DNA from: Ectocarpus siliculosus
Lineage: Eukaryota > Sar > Phaeophyceae > Ectocarpales > Ectocarpaceae
DNA length: 64,000 nt
NCBI GenBank assembly: GCA_000310025.1
Contig: FN649752.1
Coordinates: 180,695 to 244,694 of the forward strand
Direction of reading: 5' to 3'
This document shows positions 1 to 15,012 of this stretch, one piece after another (position 1 is the stretch's first letter; each line of letters starts with the position of its first letter). The position numbers were made by a program, and so were the translations under genes. The notes below the pieces were generated by a model that had not been told where the DNA came from, ran no database searches, and saw nothing but the letters and a program-made list of their open reading frames with translations.

Positions 1-2755
1 ACTTGGGTTCGCAAAACTACGACTTATGGTTTTGTACGACAACCCGATAACCCAAACCCTCATGCCGCCCTCCACACCCTCTTTGTCGTGCCCATCAGCC
101 GACTACTACCGCCTCCCCGACTGGAGTGCTTTCCGGAACGGGAGTGCTTTCGGGTTCGGAACGCTTTCGGTCATGAATTCAACGATGGCCTTGTGGGAAT
201 GGAAGGCGAGTTTGGGCGCGTAGTAGTGAGTGTTGTAACGAATACTACACACCACCGTTCGTTGATTGGTAGACGAAATCGAAACTCGCTTCTTTGATTT
301 TGAAGTGCTGGATAGAGGAGAGAACCGTTTACGTTGTGGAGAAAACAGTGCTGATGGAGTCTTGCCTGTGTTTTGGCACTCACTATACTTGCCCGCCATT
401 GGGTACAAGTATGTATGTCGCAAGTTTTTCGATGTGGGAGACAAAAAAAAAAAAAAAATCCCCCTCGTTCGGCCCTGCATGCACCTTGGGTCTTGCGCCC
501 AGCCCAACCGAAAGCGGACCATTGAACTGGGACTCCCTATCGCGCTCCACAAAGTCGACGCACCAAATCCGAGTCAGCAGCTACATGTATGTGGATGCTC
601 TTGCTCACGCTCAAAGTTGATTGCTCGGAACACTTCTGTTCTGCTGATGATTTTCTTGCTGTTCTGCTGTCGGCGAGCCCACTGTTGTTCTGACTGCAAT
701 CAGCCCTCTCGCCTTCTGCCTTTCACCACGCCTTTGTTGTTGCTGCTGCTGGTCGAGACAGTCTAACGAGGATGACCCTATGGTGCACGATGCTGCATGG
801 ATCTCCAACAAATGCACCGACCCTTTCGAGTGATGCTGAGTGCTGACGACGAGATCGTGCCGTGTCTTGCACCCAGTAGGGCTGAGTGCAATGTTTTTCT
901 TGTTGTGGCCATCGTGGGGAAAGCTTGACCATAAGTAAAGGGTGCCAGTTTTCTCAGGTGTTGTTGAATGCTATGGCCGTAGCGGTGGTACTACTGCTGT
1001 AGGCAGGCGCGAGTGTGGTCTTGAGGGCACTCATGCATGCGTTTCTGGCGTGGAAGAATAAGGATTGGCGATTGCGATTATTGACTCTCTAGGCTTTCTG
1101 GCGTGAATGCCGTCGGCAGCTGCCTGCAAGAGTGTACTCGTTCAGCGGTGTCATGTTATACATTAGTAGATAGATGTGTATGGCACATCCTGTAAGTATT
1201 GTAGGGTAGGTTGTGTGTCCTGCACGAGGGAATATGAAAGTATATGTATATGCTCTGGAGCGGTTGACACTTGTTTGTGTAGTTCGTCTCGTCGTGGCTG
1301 TCATTACCTCTGTGTGCGTGTACAGTGTACCCAATGCGTGCGCATTTTCCCGCTGGTGGGGAAAACAGTCCGTTACATCATTATATATAGCGATCCGTTT
1401 GGATCCGAGTTGGAGACGGTGCTTGACGCGAAATGGCGCTTGTTGTCGGAGTGTTCTTGTTTCAAGGGGCTGCTTGGGATGTGAGTCTGACTCTTCGTCG
1501 CTACTATCTGCACATGTAGCATAGGTTTTCGTCAAACAAAGCGTTCGCGCAAAAGATTGTCCAGCAATGCAAAGCAATGTTGATGGATGATTGACACCAG
1601 GCCCTCGGACGGGGCTTCCCAGTTCGTGTTTTAGGTGGCCGTTTGCTTCGCCGTGGGTCTTGAATGCAAACTAGAATTAATTACTGAGTGATGTATGGTA
1701 CTACTTCTATTCTGGACGAGGAAGTATTGATTGATTCGGGTTGGAAGTTGGACGCTGGAGCAACGTACATTGGAGTATACCGCAAGGTTGCGAGTCACCG
1801 CACCCCCGTGCGGTCGTTTTGTCGTTTTCTAAACATTTCCGCCATATAATTCAGACGCACGGACACCTCAGTTGTTCTGCGGTTGTTGCAGACTCCACAC
1901 GCAACGTACCCACACACGCGCACATCAACCACAGCAGTTAGCCTTGTGGGTGCTAGGTTTTAGTTTGAAAGCGAAAGTGCAACACTGATAGTGCTTCGTG
2001 CTGCGGTTCCAAGGTGGTACTCACTGCTGTTGGTTGTTTTAGCTCATGTATATGGATGCTGTTTTCTTTGTCGTGTTTTGGTTGAATGGACAATCTTCAA
2101 ATTTACCGACCCAGGACACCAGTAAGTTTTTTTAGGTCCGTTATACATCCAAGTACGGTGTGCGACGATGACCTAACGTGCCAGCACTGGCATGATTTGG
2201 CATGGTCGAAATCGCTGGTACCCAACTACCCTCCGCCAATTCCGTTGATTTTTAAGCTTTCGCTCAGGTTGCGAGTCATCGCATCGCACCTGTGCGATGA
2301 CTCGGAACCTTACGCACGGTAGATAATCGGGGCTGCGTGTGAATGCCGGTGTGCATAGAATGCATAAATACGCCACGTCATGCTACCGACTACTATTTTC
2401 GGTATGCAACCAAAATGGCACACGGTACACTCCTGAAGTGCCCGGATGCCTTTGCACTTCGCATTTTTGCACACGCGACCAGAACATGGTGATACACAAA
2501 TGGTTAGCTCAACATCTCTGTTGATGGAAAATCGGCCGTTGGAGTTTACCATTTGGGTCTTACGAATGGGTAGTTGTAGTCTTTCTGTGCGTGTAATTAT
2601 TTTAAACGTACAAATAGGAATTCAACAGCAGTAATACTCCTGCTGTTCAATGATACATTCTTCCAAGGGAAGGTGATGTCTTGCTCACCTGGACATCCAC
2701 ATCGGCGATGACACCGAAACGATTGTGGGGCAGATTTTTCTTTGTTGAGTTGGGT
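1..2755. other. No gene recognised
   Basis: Only short overlapping open frames on both strands, none with a recognisable domain or plausible splice structure. A short stretch near 2560-2615 weakly resembles the dispersed repeat described at 46993 and 47791. Nothing else identified. Confidence 0.5.
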
Positions 2756-2772
2756 GGTGTTGAGTAAACACC
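2756..2772 (-). promoter_or_regulatory. Histone 3' stem-loop of H4
   Basis: On the minus strand this reads GGTGTTTACTCAACACC: a 6-bp stem closing a 5-nt loop, about 90 nt past the H4 stop. The same element follows the other four histone genes, so it is the likely mRNA 3'-end processing signal recognised by stem-loop binding protein. Confidence 0.9.
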
Positions 2773-2864
2773 AGGTTGGTTTGTGCAGGGGGCGTCTCGC
2801 TCGCGGGTGCGTGTGAGCGATGAGCCGCTTGTCTTGCTTTGCTGCAGCAGCATGACGATGAGCT

Positions 2865-5006
<2,142 letters not shown>

Positions 5007-5227
5007 TACCGTATACGACACAAGATAACACACCCCCTGGACCGATTTTCAAAGCTCGGTTTCTCAACAGCAGCAAGAGCGGTGGTGTCGAGAACGGCGA
5101 CGTTGAAGCCGTCTCGTCGAGAGCTTCCCGAAAATGCATCGTTTCGTTAATGAATGTTCTTCGTCGTGGCGAAATCGAGCTTTGGAAATCGGTCCAGGGG
5201 GCGTGTTATCTTGTGTCGTATACGGTA
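5007..5227. mobile_element. TA-flanked MITE with long terminal inverted repeats
   Basis: The left end beginning CCGTATACGACACAAGATAA (from 5009) is mirrored at 5225, with about 55 bp nearly identical in inverse orientation. Both ends abut TA, as for Tc1/mariner-type target duplication. The element is about 220 bp and non-coding. Its terminal motif is shared with the larger element at 42711-43591, and its interior resembles DNA at about 25985-26110. Confidence 0.8.
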
Positions 5228-5923
5228 TTTGGCGCCCTTGGCACTTCTCAGCCTGAGGTCATTTACTTGAAGGTGCAGCCGGCGCCCACAGGTCGCGGGA
5301 TGAGGTCGCCGGATGAATTCCCCATGCACCTACTCACCGTCGGTGTGCAGTCATACTATTGCAAAGTCTCCATATTAACATAAAAATAAAGGCAACAAGG
5401 CGTACCGGCAATATAACACCAGGTGCGATAGGCAGACAGATCAGAGTCACACCATGTTGTAGCAAGTGTCGAGCAGATTAGTGACGTACCGTATACGCAA
5501 CATTTCCGCCCTGTGTGCAAAAAGCTAGATACTGGTAGCCTCGAAAGCCGACTGGATACTGCTGCAATGTTTCGACGGCTTATCCTTCCTACGTTTGCAA
5601 ATCAGCACTAACGGACCGTTGCCCCCAAAATTGTCTTCAATGATACTCGCTACATTGCCTTCACTTCGAACAATGCCGGCATCGGACGGTGAATTGGCAC
5701 ATACGAGCCGTCAAGGTAGTGGAATTGTGTAGGGTTTCTGTTTACCCGCAACACAGAAGACCTCCACAATGTCCATGGAGCGACTCCGAACGCGGCTAGC
5801 ACCGTGATGCTATCATAACGCATAGGTTAACCGTATCTGCCTTAAGGCACCAAACTAAACACCCAACCCATTATTGGTTAGCAGAGCACTTACAACGGTG
5901 CTGTTTTCTTTGGTCGGATGGGT
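5228..5923. other. Intergenic, no gene recognised
   Basis: No coding frame or repeat recognised between the MITE and the H1 3' stem-loop. Confidence 0.45.
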
Positions 5924-5940
5924 GGTGTTGAGTAAACACC
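5924..5940 (-). promoter_or_regulatory. Histone 3' stem-loop of H1
   Basis: Same 17-nt hairpin as after H4 (6-bp stem, 5-nt loop), about 65 nt past the H1 stop. Notable because this H1 gene is spliced. Confidence 0.88.
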
Positions 5941-6003
5941 AGGTGGTTTGTTGAAGCAAGACGGAAGACAGCTCACTCGAGGAGACGGGAGATGGTTGTA
6001 CGC

Positions 6004-7276
6004 CTAGGCCTTCTTGGGGGCAGCCTTCTTCTTGGGGGTGGAGGGCTTCTTCTTGGCGGTGGTCTTCTTAGAAGCGGGCTTCTTCTTAGTGACGGTCTTC
6101 TTGGTGGTGGTGGCCTTCTTGGCGGCGGGCTTCTTCGTCGTGGTCTTCTTCACAGCGGGCTTCTTGGCCACCTTCTTCTTCGGCACCTTCTTCTTGACGA
6201 CCTTCTTTACCACCTTTTTCACGACCTTCTTCTTCGGGGCGGGCTTCTTCGCCTCGGCGCTCAGCTTGTACGAGGCCTTCATCTGCTTGACGATGAAAAA
6301 TCATTTACGTTGTCGAGGACCGAACGTGGTTAGAAATCTCTTGGCGACATTGTAACTCGAACAACCAAGGCCTTCTTCAAACACGAAGGTAGTATGTAGA
6401 CTTTTTGTCGTACATTACAGTCGTACAGCAGTCTACTCTTCTGTAATACCAAGGGTGCAGCATTCCCCCCAGGGTGGATCAGCTGGTAAGAATACGCGAG
6501 AGAAACTCTCTGACACAGACGCGTAGCACGCTTGGTAACCAGTGGCGGGGCAACACTGGGGTCGTACAGCAGCAGTAGACCGAATGTTGGAAGCTCAAGC
6601 AACAGCGACCCTGCCAGACGAGAAGGCGGTCATGCCTCACCTTGACGAACTTGCCGGACTCCACTCCCTTCTTGAGGGCGCTGCGCATCTGGTGCGGCGT
6701 GAAGTTGAGGGCAGGGTAGGTAGCGGTGATGCTCTTCTTGATGGCCTGAATGGAGGATCCGTTCCGCTCCTTGAGAGTCTTGATGGCATCGAATACCATC
6801 TGTGGTGCAAGGAGAGGAGCGCAAGAGGGTATATGGGGGTAAGGAATCAGCAAAGGAACACCCTATCTACCTATTCAATAGAGTTATTTCAATGCGTACG
6901 GCCTGCTTCAAACCACCTTCACGTGAGCCCGTGCCCAGCAACAGATCGACGAGTGCGCTTCAATCGCGCCCACACCAACGGTCGCTTGCATTATCGGTAC
7001 GACTACACGACTACATTCGTACTGCATAGCGTTGGGCATGTGAACACTTTCAGAAAGATAGGACCCTGCATCGTTTCATCGTGTCACCGTGGGTTACTTT
7101 CTAGCGCCCTTGTGACTTCGGACATTCGGACATGAGAAATGAGTGTTCGGCGAACCCCCGTGCGCTGCTGTACAACGATTTCTCTCTCCAATCGGTTGGT
7201 ACGCGCAGCGCAGCCTCCACCTATGCATATACAGCAGGGTACTCACCACATTGTACGTGGGTTTGGCGGTCGACAT
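6004..7276 (-). CDS. H1: Linker histone H1 (3 exons)
   Basis: Three exons on my reading: 7276-7247 (MSTAKPTYNV), 6799-6641 and 6282-6004, giving 155 aa. All junctions are phase 0 with GTGAGT/GTGAGG donors and CAG acceptors; a CAG three bases earlier could add one Gln to exon 3. Exon 2 is the winged-helix H15 globular domain (DAIKTLKERNGSS, then QAIKKSI, then FVK). Exon 3 is a Lys/Ala/Pro-rich tail with VVKK repeats that binds linker DNA. Unlike the four core genes here it has introns, yet it keeps the histone stem-loop. It is divergent from H3, sharing an approximately 360-bp promoter. Confidence 0.92.
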
Positions 7277-8049
<773 letters not shown>

Positions 8050-8125
8050 GTCGTCACAGCCTAGGCTGTATCGATGGAGGCCATTCACTCTCTACCGCCG
8101 TGAGTCCTCCCCCAACAACCACCCT

Positions 8126-8142
8126 GGTGTTTACTCAACACC
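8126..8142 (+). promoter_or_regulatory. Histone 3' stem-loop of H3
   Basis: Reads GGTGTTTACTCAACACC followed by ACCC, matching the other histone 3' hairpins. The ACCC flank resembles that of classical histone stem-loops. Confidence 0.92.
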
Positions 8143-8291
8143 ACCCTTCGTACCGAGGGAAAATGTCCGTTGTCATTTGTTTTGTGATTCTGTGTTGTTG
8201 GCATACCATCCACATTTATTTGTATTGTGTAAACTAGAGACTCCGGGTATGCAAAAATTTGAACCGTGTAAGTCTCCTGCAAGTACGAAAA

Positions 8292-8366
8292 AGACTTCAC
8301 ATCCCGTTCGACTGTGGGTATATCTCGAATGGGTAGTCTTTCTGTGTGTGTTTTATTATTCCTTAA
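8292..8366 (-). repeat. Fragment of dispersed approximately 220-bp repeat
   Basis: In inverse orientation this matches the left third of the direct repeats at 46993 and 47791, including the segment with GGAATAATAAAA, CACACAGAAAGACTACCC and GAGATATACCCACAG. Weaker similarity extends leftwards towards about 8170. Confidence 0.7.
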
Positions 8367-8520
8367 GTACGGAACGGGTCCGCAATTAAGAAAAAAATCT
8401 GTTACGAAAATGAGGCTCAAATGTTCACGAAAAATGATAAAAAGGACGAAGAAACACAGCTCAATCACAGCATAAGAAACATGACCGTGCGATATCCCCC
8501 AACACATACGAAACAAGGGG

Positions 8521-9707
8521 TAGCTGGGGAGCGTGTCCAAAACGTCCCACTGCTGCTGCTGCCATGCTCCCACCCCCTACCTACAGTAGCTGTATTTTTT
8601 TGTGTAGGGGGTGACGTGGTTGTTTTCGCGACGCCCCCCGCACCGCCGCGGGCTGGGCTACCCACACTGCTACTGTACTGCTGTACCGCCACACATCGCG
8701 GAGAAATAAGAAATTATGGAAAATAAGAATAGGCAGGATGCGACAGCCCAAAGGTTTAAGAAATCCATGGACGACTTCGACCCAAAATAACAAATAAGGG
8801 ATTAAGGCTAGACCCGATTTTGACGTTTCTTATCTCCGGGCCCGTTCTGTATGCATATCAGCATTACGTTGAACTTGTTCAACGGTTGCCGCTGCTCAGA
8901 CAAATGTACTGGTGTCGCGCACGATGTCTTGTTTTGATGTAATTTATCATTTTCATTTCGTATTTGTACGCATCGTCTCGCACGTGGATTTTGTGCGTTC
9001 ATTTCTCACGTAGCTCAGCAAGGGCAGTGATCAAGTGATTGGCTGTATTTCGAGGTGCAACTCTGGACGCGAGTAGTTCGTTTTCTTTTTTGCCTTGTCC
9101 TTTGCCGCGTCTTTCGGTAACTTGGCTACGAGAGTTCGCCTGTAGTCTCAAAACAAATGGGAAACGAAACTCTGATAGGTCCACTCGTTCGGGTTACGCA
9201 CTGAAGAACAAGAACACAACACTGTCGTCACAAAGTGGTGCGTTCATACATAGCAATTGGCATACAGATGCGGCCCGGAGATAAGAAACGTCATGATCGG
9301 GTCGAGCCTTAATTTCTTATTCTGGGCAGAAGGGCCAACCGAAGTCGGCCAATTTCGGATTTCTCATTCCCTTGGGCTGTCGCATCCGGCTGATTCTATT
9401 ATTTTCTTATGTCTGATGGCGAAGAAAACACACAACACACAAATCACCAAGCCTTCATGCAGCACTAAACCGACAGCTTGGTGTGGCGAACATTGGGGGT
9501 TGTGGCAGACAGTACAGAAGTTCAGCAGCAAGCAGTGGGTAGCGCAGCCCGCGGCAGCGCTGGGGCGCGGGGGGCGCCGCGAAATTAACCACTCTCCGCC
9601 CCAAATACCAAAAAATTACTGACATGAGCTACTGTATAGGTAGGGGGTGGGAGCGTGGCAGCAGCGGCAGCAGTGGGACGTTTCTCAGGACACGCTCCCC
9701 CAGCTAT
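8521..9707. mobile_element. Fold-back element with arms of about 320 and 430 bp
   Basis: The sequence from 8521 (TAGCTGGGGAGCGTGTCC) to about 8841 reappears in inverse orientation from about 9274 to 9707, with small indels and good identity over hundreds of bases. Shared blocks include the CTCCCACCCCCTACCTA stretch, a GC-rich GCGGGCTG block and ATAAGAAACGTC at the inner ends. The roughly 430-bp core has no recognised coding capacity. No clear target duplication was seen. It lies just downstream of H3. Confidence 0.8.
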
Positions 9708-11656
9708 CACGACCTGCATTGGAAGAATATAGGGGTGGGCAACGAATCCATCCCCAGATTCCGATCTCCCTGACGTCTGAGACGTGGACGACTTTCGACC
9801 ATCCCCTGTTAGCCCACAATCTCTTACTACAGCAGTTGCTGAACGGAGTATTCATGCGTGCACGGGCGAAACTGTCGCCCTCGGTGTGTGAGCTTGTTCG
9901 CCCTGGCTATCTATGCCCGACGTAGTGGTTTCTACCTGCCTTTTTTCCTTCACTGTGCGTTCGCAGTTTTCAAGATGTCAGATAAGGCGCGAGTGATCAT
10001 AAATACCATCGTTGGCTGTCCGCCGACACATGACAAGGCGCTCGGCCGCGTGTCTATACGACGCACATCAGAAAATGGAACAAAACGAAAAGTCATAAGA
10101 CGGCACTGAAACGGCATCGAGATAGTGCGTCTCTGGGAGAGGGGGCATAACGGACGGGCGATAATTAGCAGTAAAGTATGAGACGAAGGACAAATGCATA
10201 GACTTACGGCTATGACAGATATTTCGCCACGTCCACGCATTCAGTCCGGCAGAAAACTTCCTACACTCTCCGCCATCTTACTCTGTTCTCCCCGGCCGCA
10301 TGTGGTGCTTTGATAATACTTAGTTAACTTTTCCACCTTAACCCCTTGTCTACCCCCCCCCCCCCTGTCTATGTAGCTATAGCGTCATGGTCGTGTTGGA
10401 CGCTATTACTGCGTTTGTATGGTCGCACGTAGTCGACCCGCCGCTCTTCATCCTTGTGCAGGAAGTCAAGAACCACTCCGCGCAGCAGCCCCGCGAAACA
10501 CGGCACCCCCTCCTTCACCTTCGCTGCGAGAGCCCTGGTGACGCCAGGAATTCCGGACCGGTGGGTACATGAACCGGAATTTTACGCTTTCCGGAAGTTC
10601 CCAGGTCGTACGCTTTGGACACACAGTATCCTGGACTACACAAGATATGCCTCTACGAGACCATTTCGGTCTCTAGAGGTCTCACAGAACGGTAAAATAA
10701 AAATTGTCTGTCGCTGTTCACTCCGAAGCTCCGTACCACGCACTTTTTTGACCCGAACGTCCCAGGCGCGAGGAATCAGACCATCGGCCGTCCTGCACTA
10801 CTTTAGACACCCTCGCTTCATTGGCGCCTCCTGCGTTATCGTTTGGTAGTGTCGGTGACCGGCCTTTTCAAGCAAGCACGAGGATGCAGCAGGTGCTTTC
10901 GGCACCAAATAACTCCAACCTCGATGAATTTATTTGTGCTTAAACGTTGCATATCCTCCACCAAATTGAAGCCCCGTCCAATCTGCAGCTGGAATGACAA
11001 CCCTTCGCCGCTGGAATGGCTGTATGTCTACCAGTTTTTCCTGACACCGAGTGGTTCGGGCCAAGCCGATGCAACCTCCCGACACGAAAGGAAATTCCGC
11101 CGCATTTCACACGCACATCAACAACTTGATTGACAACTTGATAGTTGATGACTCTTTTCCTTGTCGGAACACACCTATCGATGGATCCGTTGTTCAATAA
11201 GTTCGATTTCGACCAATTTGCCCGTGCATATATGTAGTTGCCTACTTGCCATCGAATTCCAATCTACAACGGGATTACCCACTTCGAGGCCGGGATCAGC
11301 CTGCCAACGACAGGGTCGTGGCACACCTCTGTCACTTGCCCGCGGAGGCTGCGTATGTATGTATTCCGTCGCGTTTCGGCGGTTACATTTTATGTTTGTC
11401 GGCTCCCTCGACAACATGTTTTCTCTGTGTAACATCGGGTTTATCAAATATATTAATTCTTCTCCCGGTGGACCGGCACACTATCGGACACCCTTGTTTG
11501 CTTGGAACTGGGATGAGCAGTCGTGTCGTGCCCGTAGTGTGCTGTACAGCAGCGTTGGGCTGTGGAGGATCTCTTGATCGACAAACATTAATATTTGACG
11601 TTGAGTTTAACTGAAATTCCGCGTTTGCAACGCCTGGTGGAAACCAGAGACCCATC
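9708..11656. other. Unassigned intergenic DNA
   Basis: Short open frames on both strands without recognisable domains. Includes a poly-C run near 10359. No tRNA, repeat family or gene recognised. Confidence 0.4.
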
Positions 11657-11939
11657 TAAGGCTGGGTCTTAACCGCTTTTGTGCGCCCGGAATTCACGCC
11701 CGGACACGGAGTTAGAACAGAAAGATCCACAGAACCCTCGGTTTAATTGGGTGAAATGATGAAAATACCATATTCTTGTTTTGTTTTCACCTGCAAATCC
11801 AGTAAGCTAACTCCGGGTCAGAATGAGCGGACTCTTTTTTAGACTAAATAAAAAATCATTTAATCTAAACCGGAGTTGAGCGAACCGCAACCGGAGTTCC
11901 CAAAAGGCGATCTACTCGAGGCAAGATGGCAAATCATTT

Positions 11940-12196
11940 CATCGGGCCTTGAGGCATGGAATAGAGAGAAGACGGTAGCTGTACTGGGGAATAGGAAGTG
12001 GTTTGAAAGGGCGGGAAGTGATATCGTTAGGATAGATAGACTAGGGGAGACATTTTTGAGCCACCTTTGGCAACGTAGAAAGGAACGATTGGCCATCGGT
12101 GATCGGTCCTGTGGGAACAATGTTCCGTCCTCTCGAGGACGCGTGGTCAATGGTCTAACCGCGAGGCATGCAACATAAGAGTACCCCCCCCCCCCC
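11940..12196 (+). mobile_element. LINE 3'-tail fragment (type T)
   Basis: Matches the 3' ends at 14530-14778 and 56720-56968 closely: the end of the ORF, a short 3' UTR with GGCCATCGGTGATCGGTCC and GGACGCGTGGTCAATGG, then a poly-C run. 5'-truncated, as is typical for LINE insertion. Confidence 0.85.
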
Positions 12197-12304
12197 CCAA
12201 GGAGGGGGGCATGAAGCAAATGTGGGTAGGAATTCAAGGGTTAGTGGGCAAGAAGAGAGGGGGAGACACGGGAATAACGACACTTACGATCTGCCGAGGG
12301 TAAG

Positions 12305-14158
12305 ATGGTAAGCAGTTCTAAAGGAAAGAGGGAAGTACCAGTAGAACACTACCGCAAACTTGGGACACCCACCACCAACGACAACTTCGACTCGGAGTTT
12401 GAGAAGGAAATCAACTCGTGGGCAGAGGAAAACGTTGAAAGATCTCGGAGGGAAAGTAGTGATGTAGACGGGTTGCAGGGAGAGTTCAAACGAGAAGAGG
12501 TAGAGGACTGCGTAGCGAAACTCAAGAATAGAAAAGCGGCAGGGGCTGATGGAATTGTGAACGAGCTTTTGAAACAGGGGGGGGAGGGGATGATTGACAT
12601 GTTGGTCCGGATATTCAACTGGATAAGGAAACACGAGTACGCGCCGAAGAGATGGAGAGAAGGAGTAGTCGTGAACCTGTTCAAAAAGGGGGATAAAGCT
12701 GACCCGGGGAATTATAGAGGGATAACCCTGCTGAGCACAGTGGGGAAACTGTTTGGCAAGATGATAGACAATAGAATGGGAGACATGTTGGAGGGGAAAC
12801 AAAAGATCAGCGAAGGACAAGCTGGATTTAGACCAGATTGTAGTTGTGTAGACCATGTATATACGTTGAGTAAAATTATCCAAGGTACGAAAGACGCGGG
12901 CGTACGACATACTGTTTCTTCCTTGATGTACAAAAAGCCTACGACACCGTATGGCGCAATGGATTGTGGAAAAAGATGTGGGACATCGGCACCCGGGGGA
13001 AAATGTGGAGGATGTTGAAAAAGATGACAGAATGCACAAGAAGTGTGGTGATGTTGGATGGGGAAATTTCGAAGTACGTGGATATACTCCAAGGAGTCGC
13101 ACAGGGCTGTACGATGTCACCCACTCTTTTTAAGATTTACATCAACGATTTGATAAGGGCGGTTGAAGCAGTAAGACAGGGAGTCCAAGTAGGGGGAAAG
13201 AGTGTGTCCGGACTGATGTTTGCAGATGATTTCGTGGGGGTATCCGAAACACCAGAAGGGTTGCAAGAACAAATAGATGCGGCGGTTGGATACACCCGAA
13301 AATGGAGACTGTCGGCGAACGTAGGAAAATGCGCAGTAGTAGTGGTCTGTAACGAAGACNNNNNNNNNNNNNNNNNNNNNNNNNNNNNNNNNNNNNNNNN
13401 NNNNNNNNNNNNNNNNNNNNNNNNNNNNNNNNNNNNNNNNNNNNNNNNNNNNNNNNNNNGACCAGGTGGTAGAGAAGGTTTGGAAGGAGATAGGAGACGA
13501 GGAGGAGACGTTGGACACGGAAGGGTCCGGGGGGTTCAAGACGAAAGTCAAGGAGATGCTAGAAAGTAGGGAGGAGGCAACCCTTCGGAAGAAGGTACGA
13601 AGCGAAGACCACTTGGAGATATACGGGAAGTTGAAAGAAGGATAGGGATGAAGACGTACTTGGACGGCCCCATGGACTACGCGAAAAAGCTGAAATTGCA
13701 ATTTCGAGTAGGCGACCTGGACTTGCCAGAACGTAGGAAGAGGTATACCAGCCGTAGGAGAGAGGAAGAGGAGGATAGACACACATGTCCATGTGGCAAA
13801 TCGGAGGAGAGTAGACCCCACATAGTTGGGGAGTGTGAGTTGTACAGGAAGGAAAGAGAGGATCTCGAGGAGGAAATGAGACAGAGAGGGTGTGACATGG
13901 ACAAGTTTGGTAAATTAGACAACAGCGAAAAAACGATCGCGATAATTGGGGATAGATGGTGGGCACAAGAGGCCCTAGAGGACGGGGATAAGATGTGCAA
14001 GAAATTTTTATGGAGGTTGTGGCAGAAACGTTAAGAGCTCCCAAATGTTGGTGGTGTCTCTAGTAGGGGTAGGAACGGTGCTCCGTCTCGAAAGGGACGC
14101 GTGGTCAATGGTCAAATAACTACGGCAAGCAACAAATGAGTACGCCCCCCCTCCCCAA
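12305..14158 (+). mobile_element. Non-LTR retrotransposon (LINE) reverse transcriptase, 5'-truncated and broken
   Basis: Reverse-transcriptase motifs are visible in order: RKAAGADGI, a GNYRGITLLS block, EGQAGFR, LDVQKAYDTVW, QGVAQGCTMSPTLF, and the catalytic FADDF near 13220. The frame changes near 12900, and an assembly gap lies just after the active site. Downstream, a Cys/His motif (CPCG, then HIVGEC) at about 13785-13835 and a WQKR end form the usual LINE C-terminus. No endonuclease domain is present, so the copy is truncated at its 5' end. The 3' UTR ends in ATGAGTACG followed by a C-rich run. The copy is non-functional as it stands. Confidence 0.9.
13360..13459. other. Assembly gap (100 N)
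   Basis: Exactly 100 undetermined bases within the LINE reverse transcriptase. The round size suggests an arbitrary-length scaffold gap caused by the repeat. Confidence 0.99.
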
Positions 14159-14778
14159 GGAGAAGATATCTGTTGCTTGTGCCGAGAGAGAAGAACAGAA
14201 TCTAAGGAAAGAAACCAAGGACAAGGAGGGTCTAGAAGTGTACGAAATGTTGAAAGAAGGAATAGGGTTCAAGGATTACCTACATGGACCAATGGATGCA
14301 GGGACAAACCTTAAGGTCAAATTCAGGACCGGGGACATGGGCCTTCGAGAACGTCGACGAAGACATAGGACGGTAGACGACGAAGACGACAAGTTCAAAT
14401 AAATGTGATGGCGGCTTCGAATGCGAAGACCGTGTTCATGTAGTCGCGGAATGTCCGTGGTACGAAGAGGAGAGGGAGGTGTACATGACTGAGCTGGGAA
14501 AAATACAAGGGACGTACAGGGAGATGTTTGAGGCATGGAATAGAGAGGAGAGGACGGTAGCTGTACTGGGGAGTAGGAAGTGGTTTGAAAAGGCGGGAAG
14601 CGATATCGTTGGGATAGACAGACTGTAGGGGAGACATTTTTGAGCCACCTTTGGCAAAGTAGGAAGGAACGATTGGCCATCGGTGATCGGTCCTGTGGGA
14701 ACAGTGCTCCGTCCTCTCGAGGACGCGTGGTCAATGGTCTAACCGCTAAGGCATGCAAAACATAAGAGTACGCCCCCC
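14159..14778 (+). mobile_element. Second LINE fragment (type T), 5'-truncated
   Basis: C-terminal part of the related LINE ORF, with the Cys/His motif FECEDRVHVVAECPWYEEER (positions about 14410-14475), an in-frame stop near 14400, and the type-T 3' UTR ending in a poly-C run. Nearly the same sequence occurs at 56360-56968. Confidence 0.85.
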
Positions 14779-14793
14779 CCCCACCCCCCGACC

Positions 14794-15012
14794 GCGATAA
14801 TTGGGGATAGATGGTGGGCACAAGAGGCCCTAGAGGACGGGGATAAGATGTGCAAGAAATTTTATGTAGTTTGTGGCAGAAACGTAAAGAGCTCCCAAAT
14901 GTTGGTGGTGTCTCTAGAAGGGGTAGGAACGGTGCTCCGTCTCGAAAGGGACGCGTGGTCAATGGTCAAATGACTAAGGCAAGCAACAAATGAGTACGCC
15001 TCCCCCCCCTCC
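14794..15012 (+). mobile_element. Third LINE 3'-tail fragment (type U)
   Basis: Near-identical to the 3' end of the RT-bearing copy (13938-14158). It begins abruptly after a poly-C run and ends with ATGAGTACG plus C-rich sequence. Confidence 0.85.

Noticed and set aside
12284-13120. 278-codon minus-strand open frame
   Set aside because: Antisense shadow of the LINE reverse transcriptase; no domain of its own.
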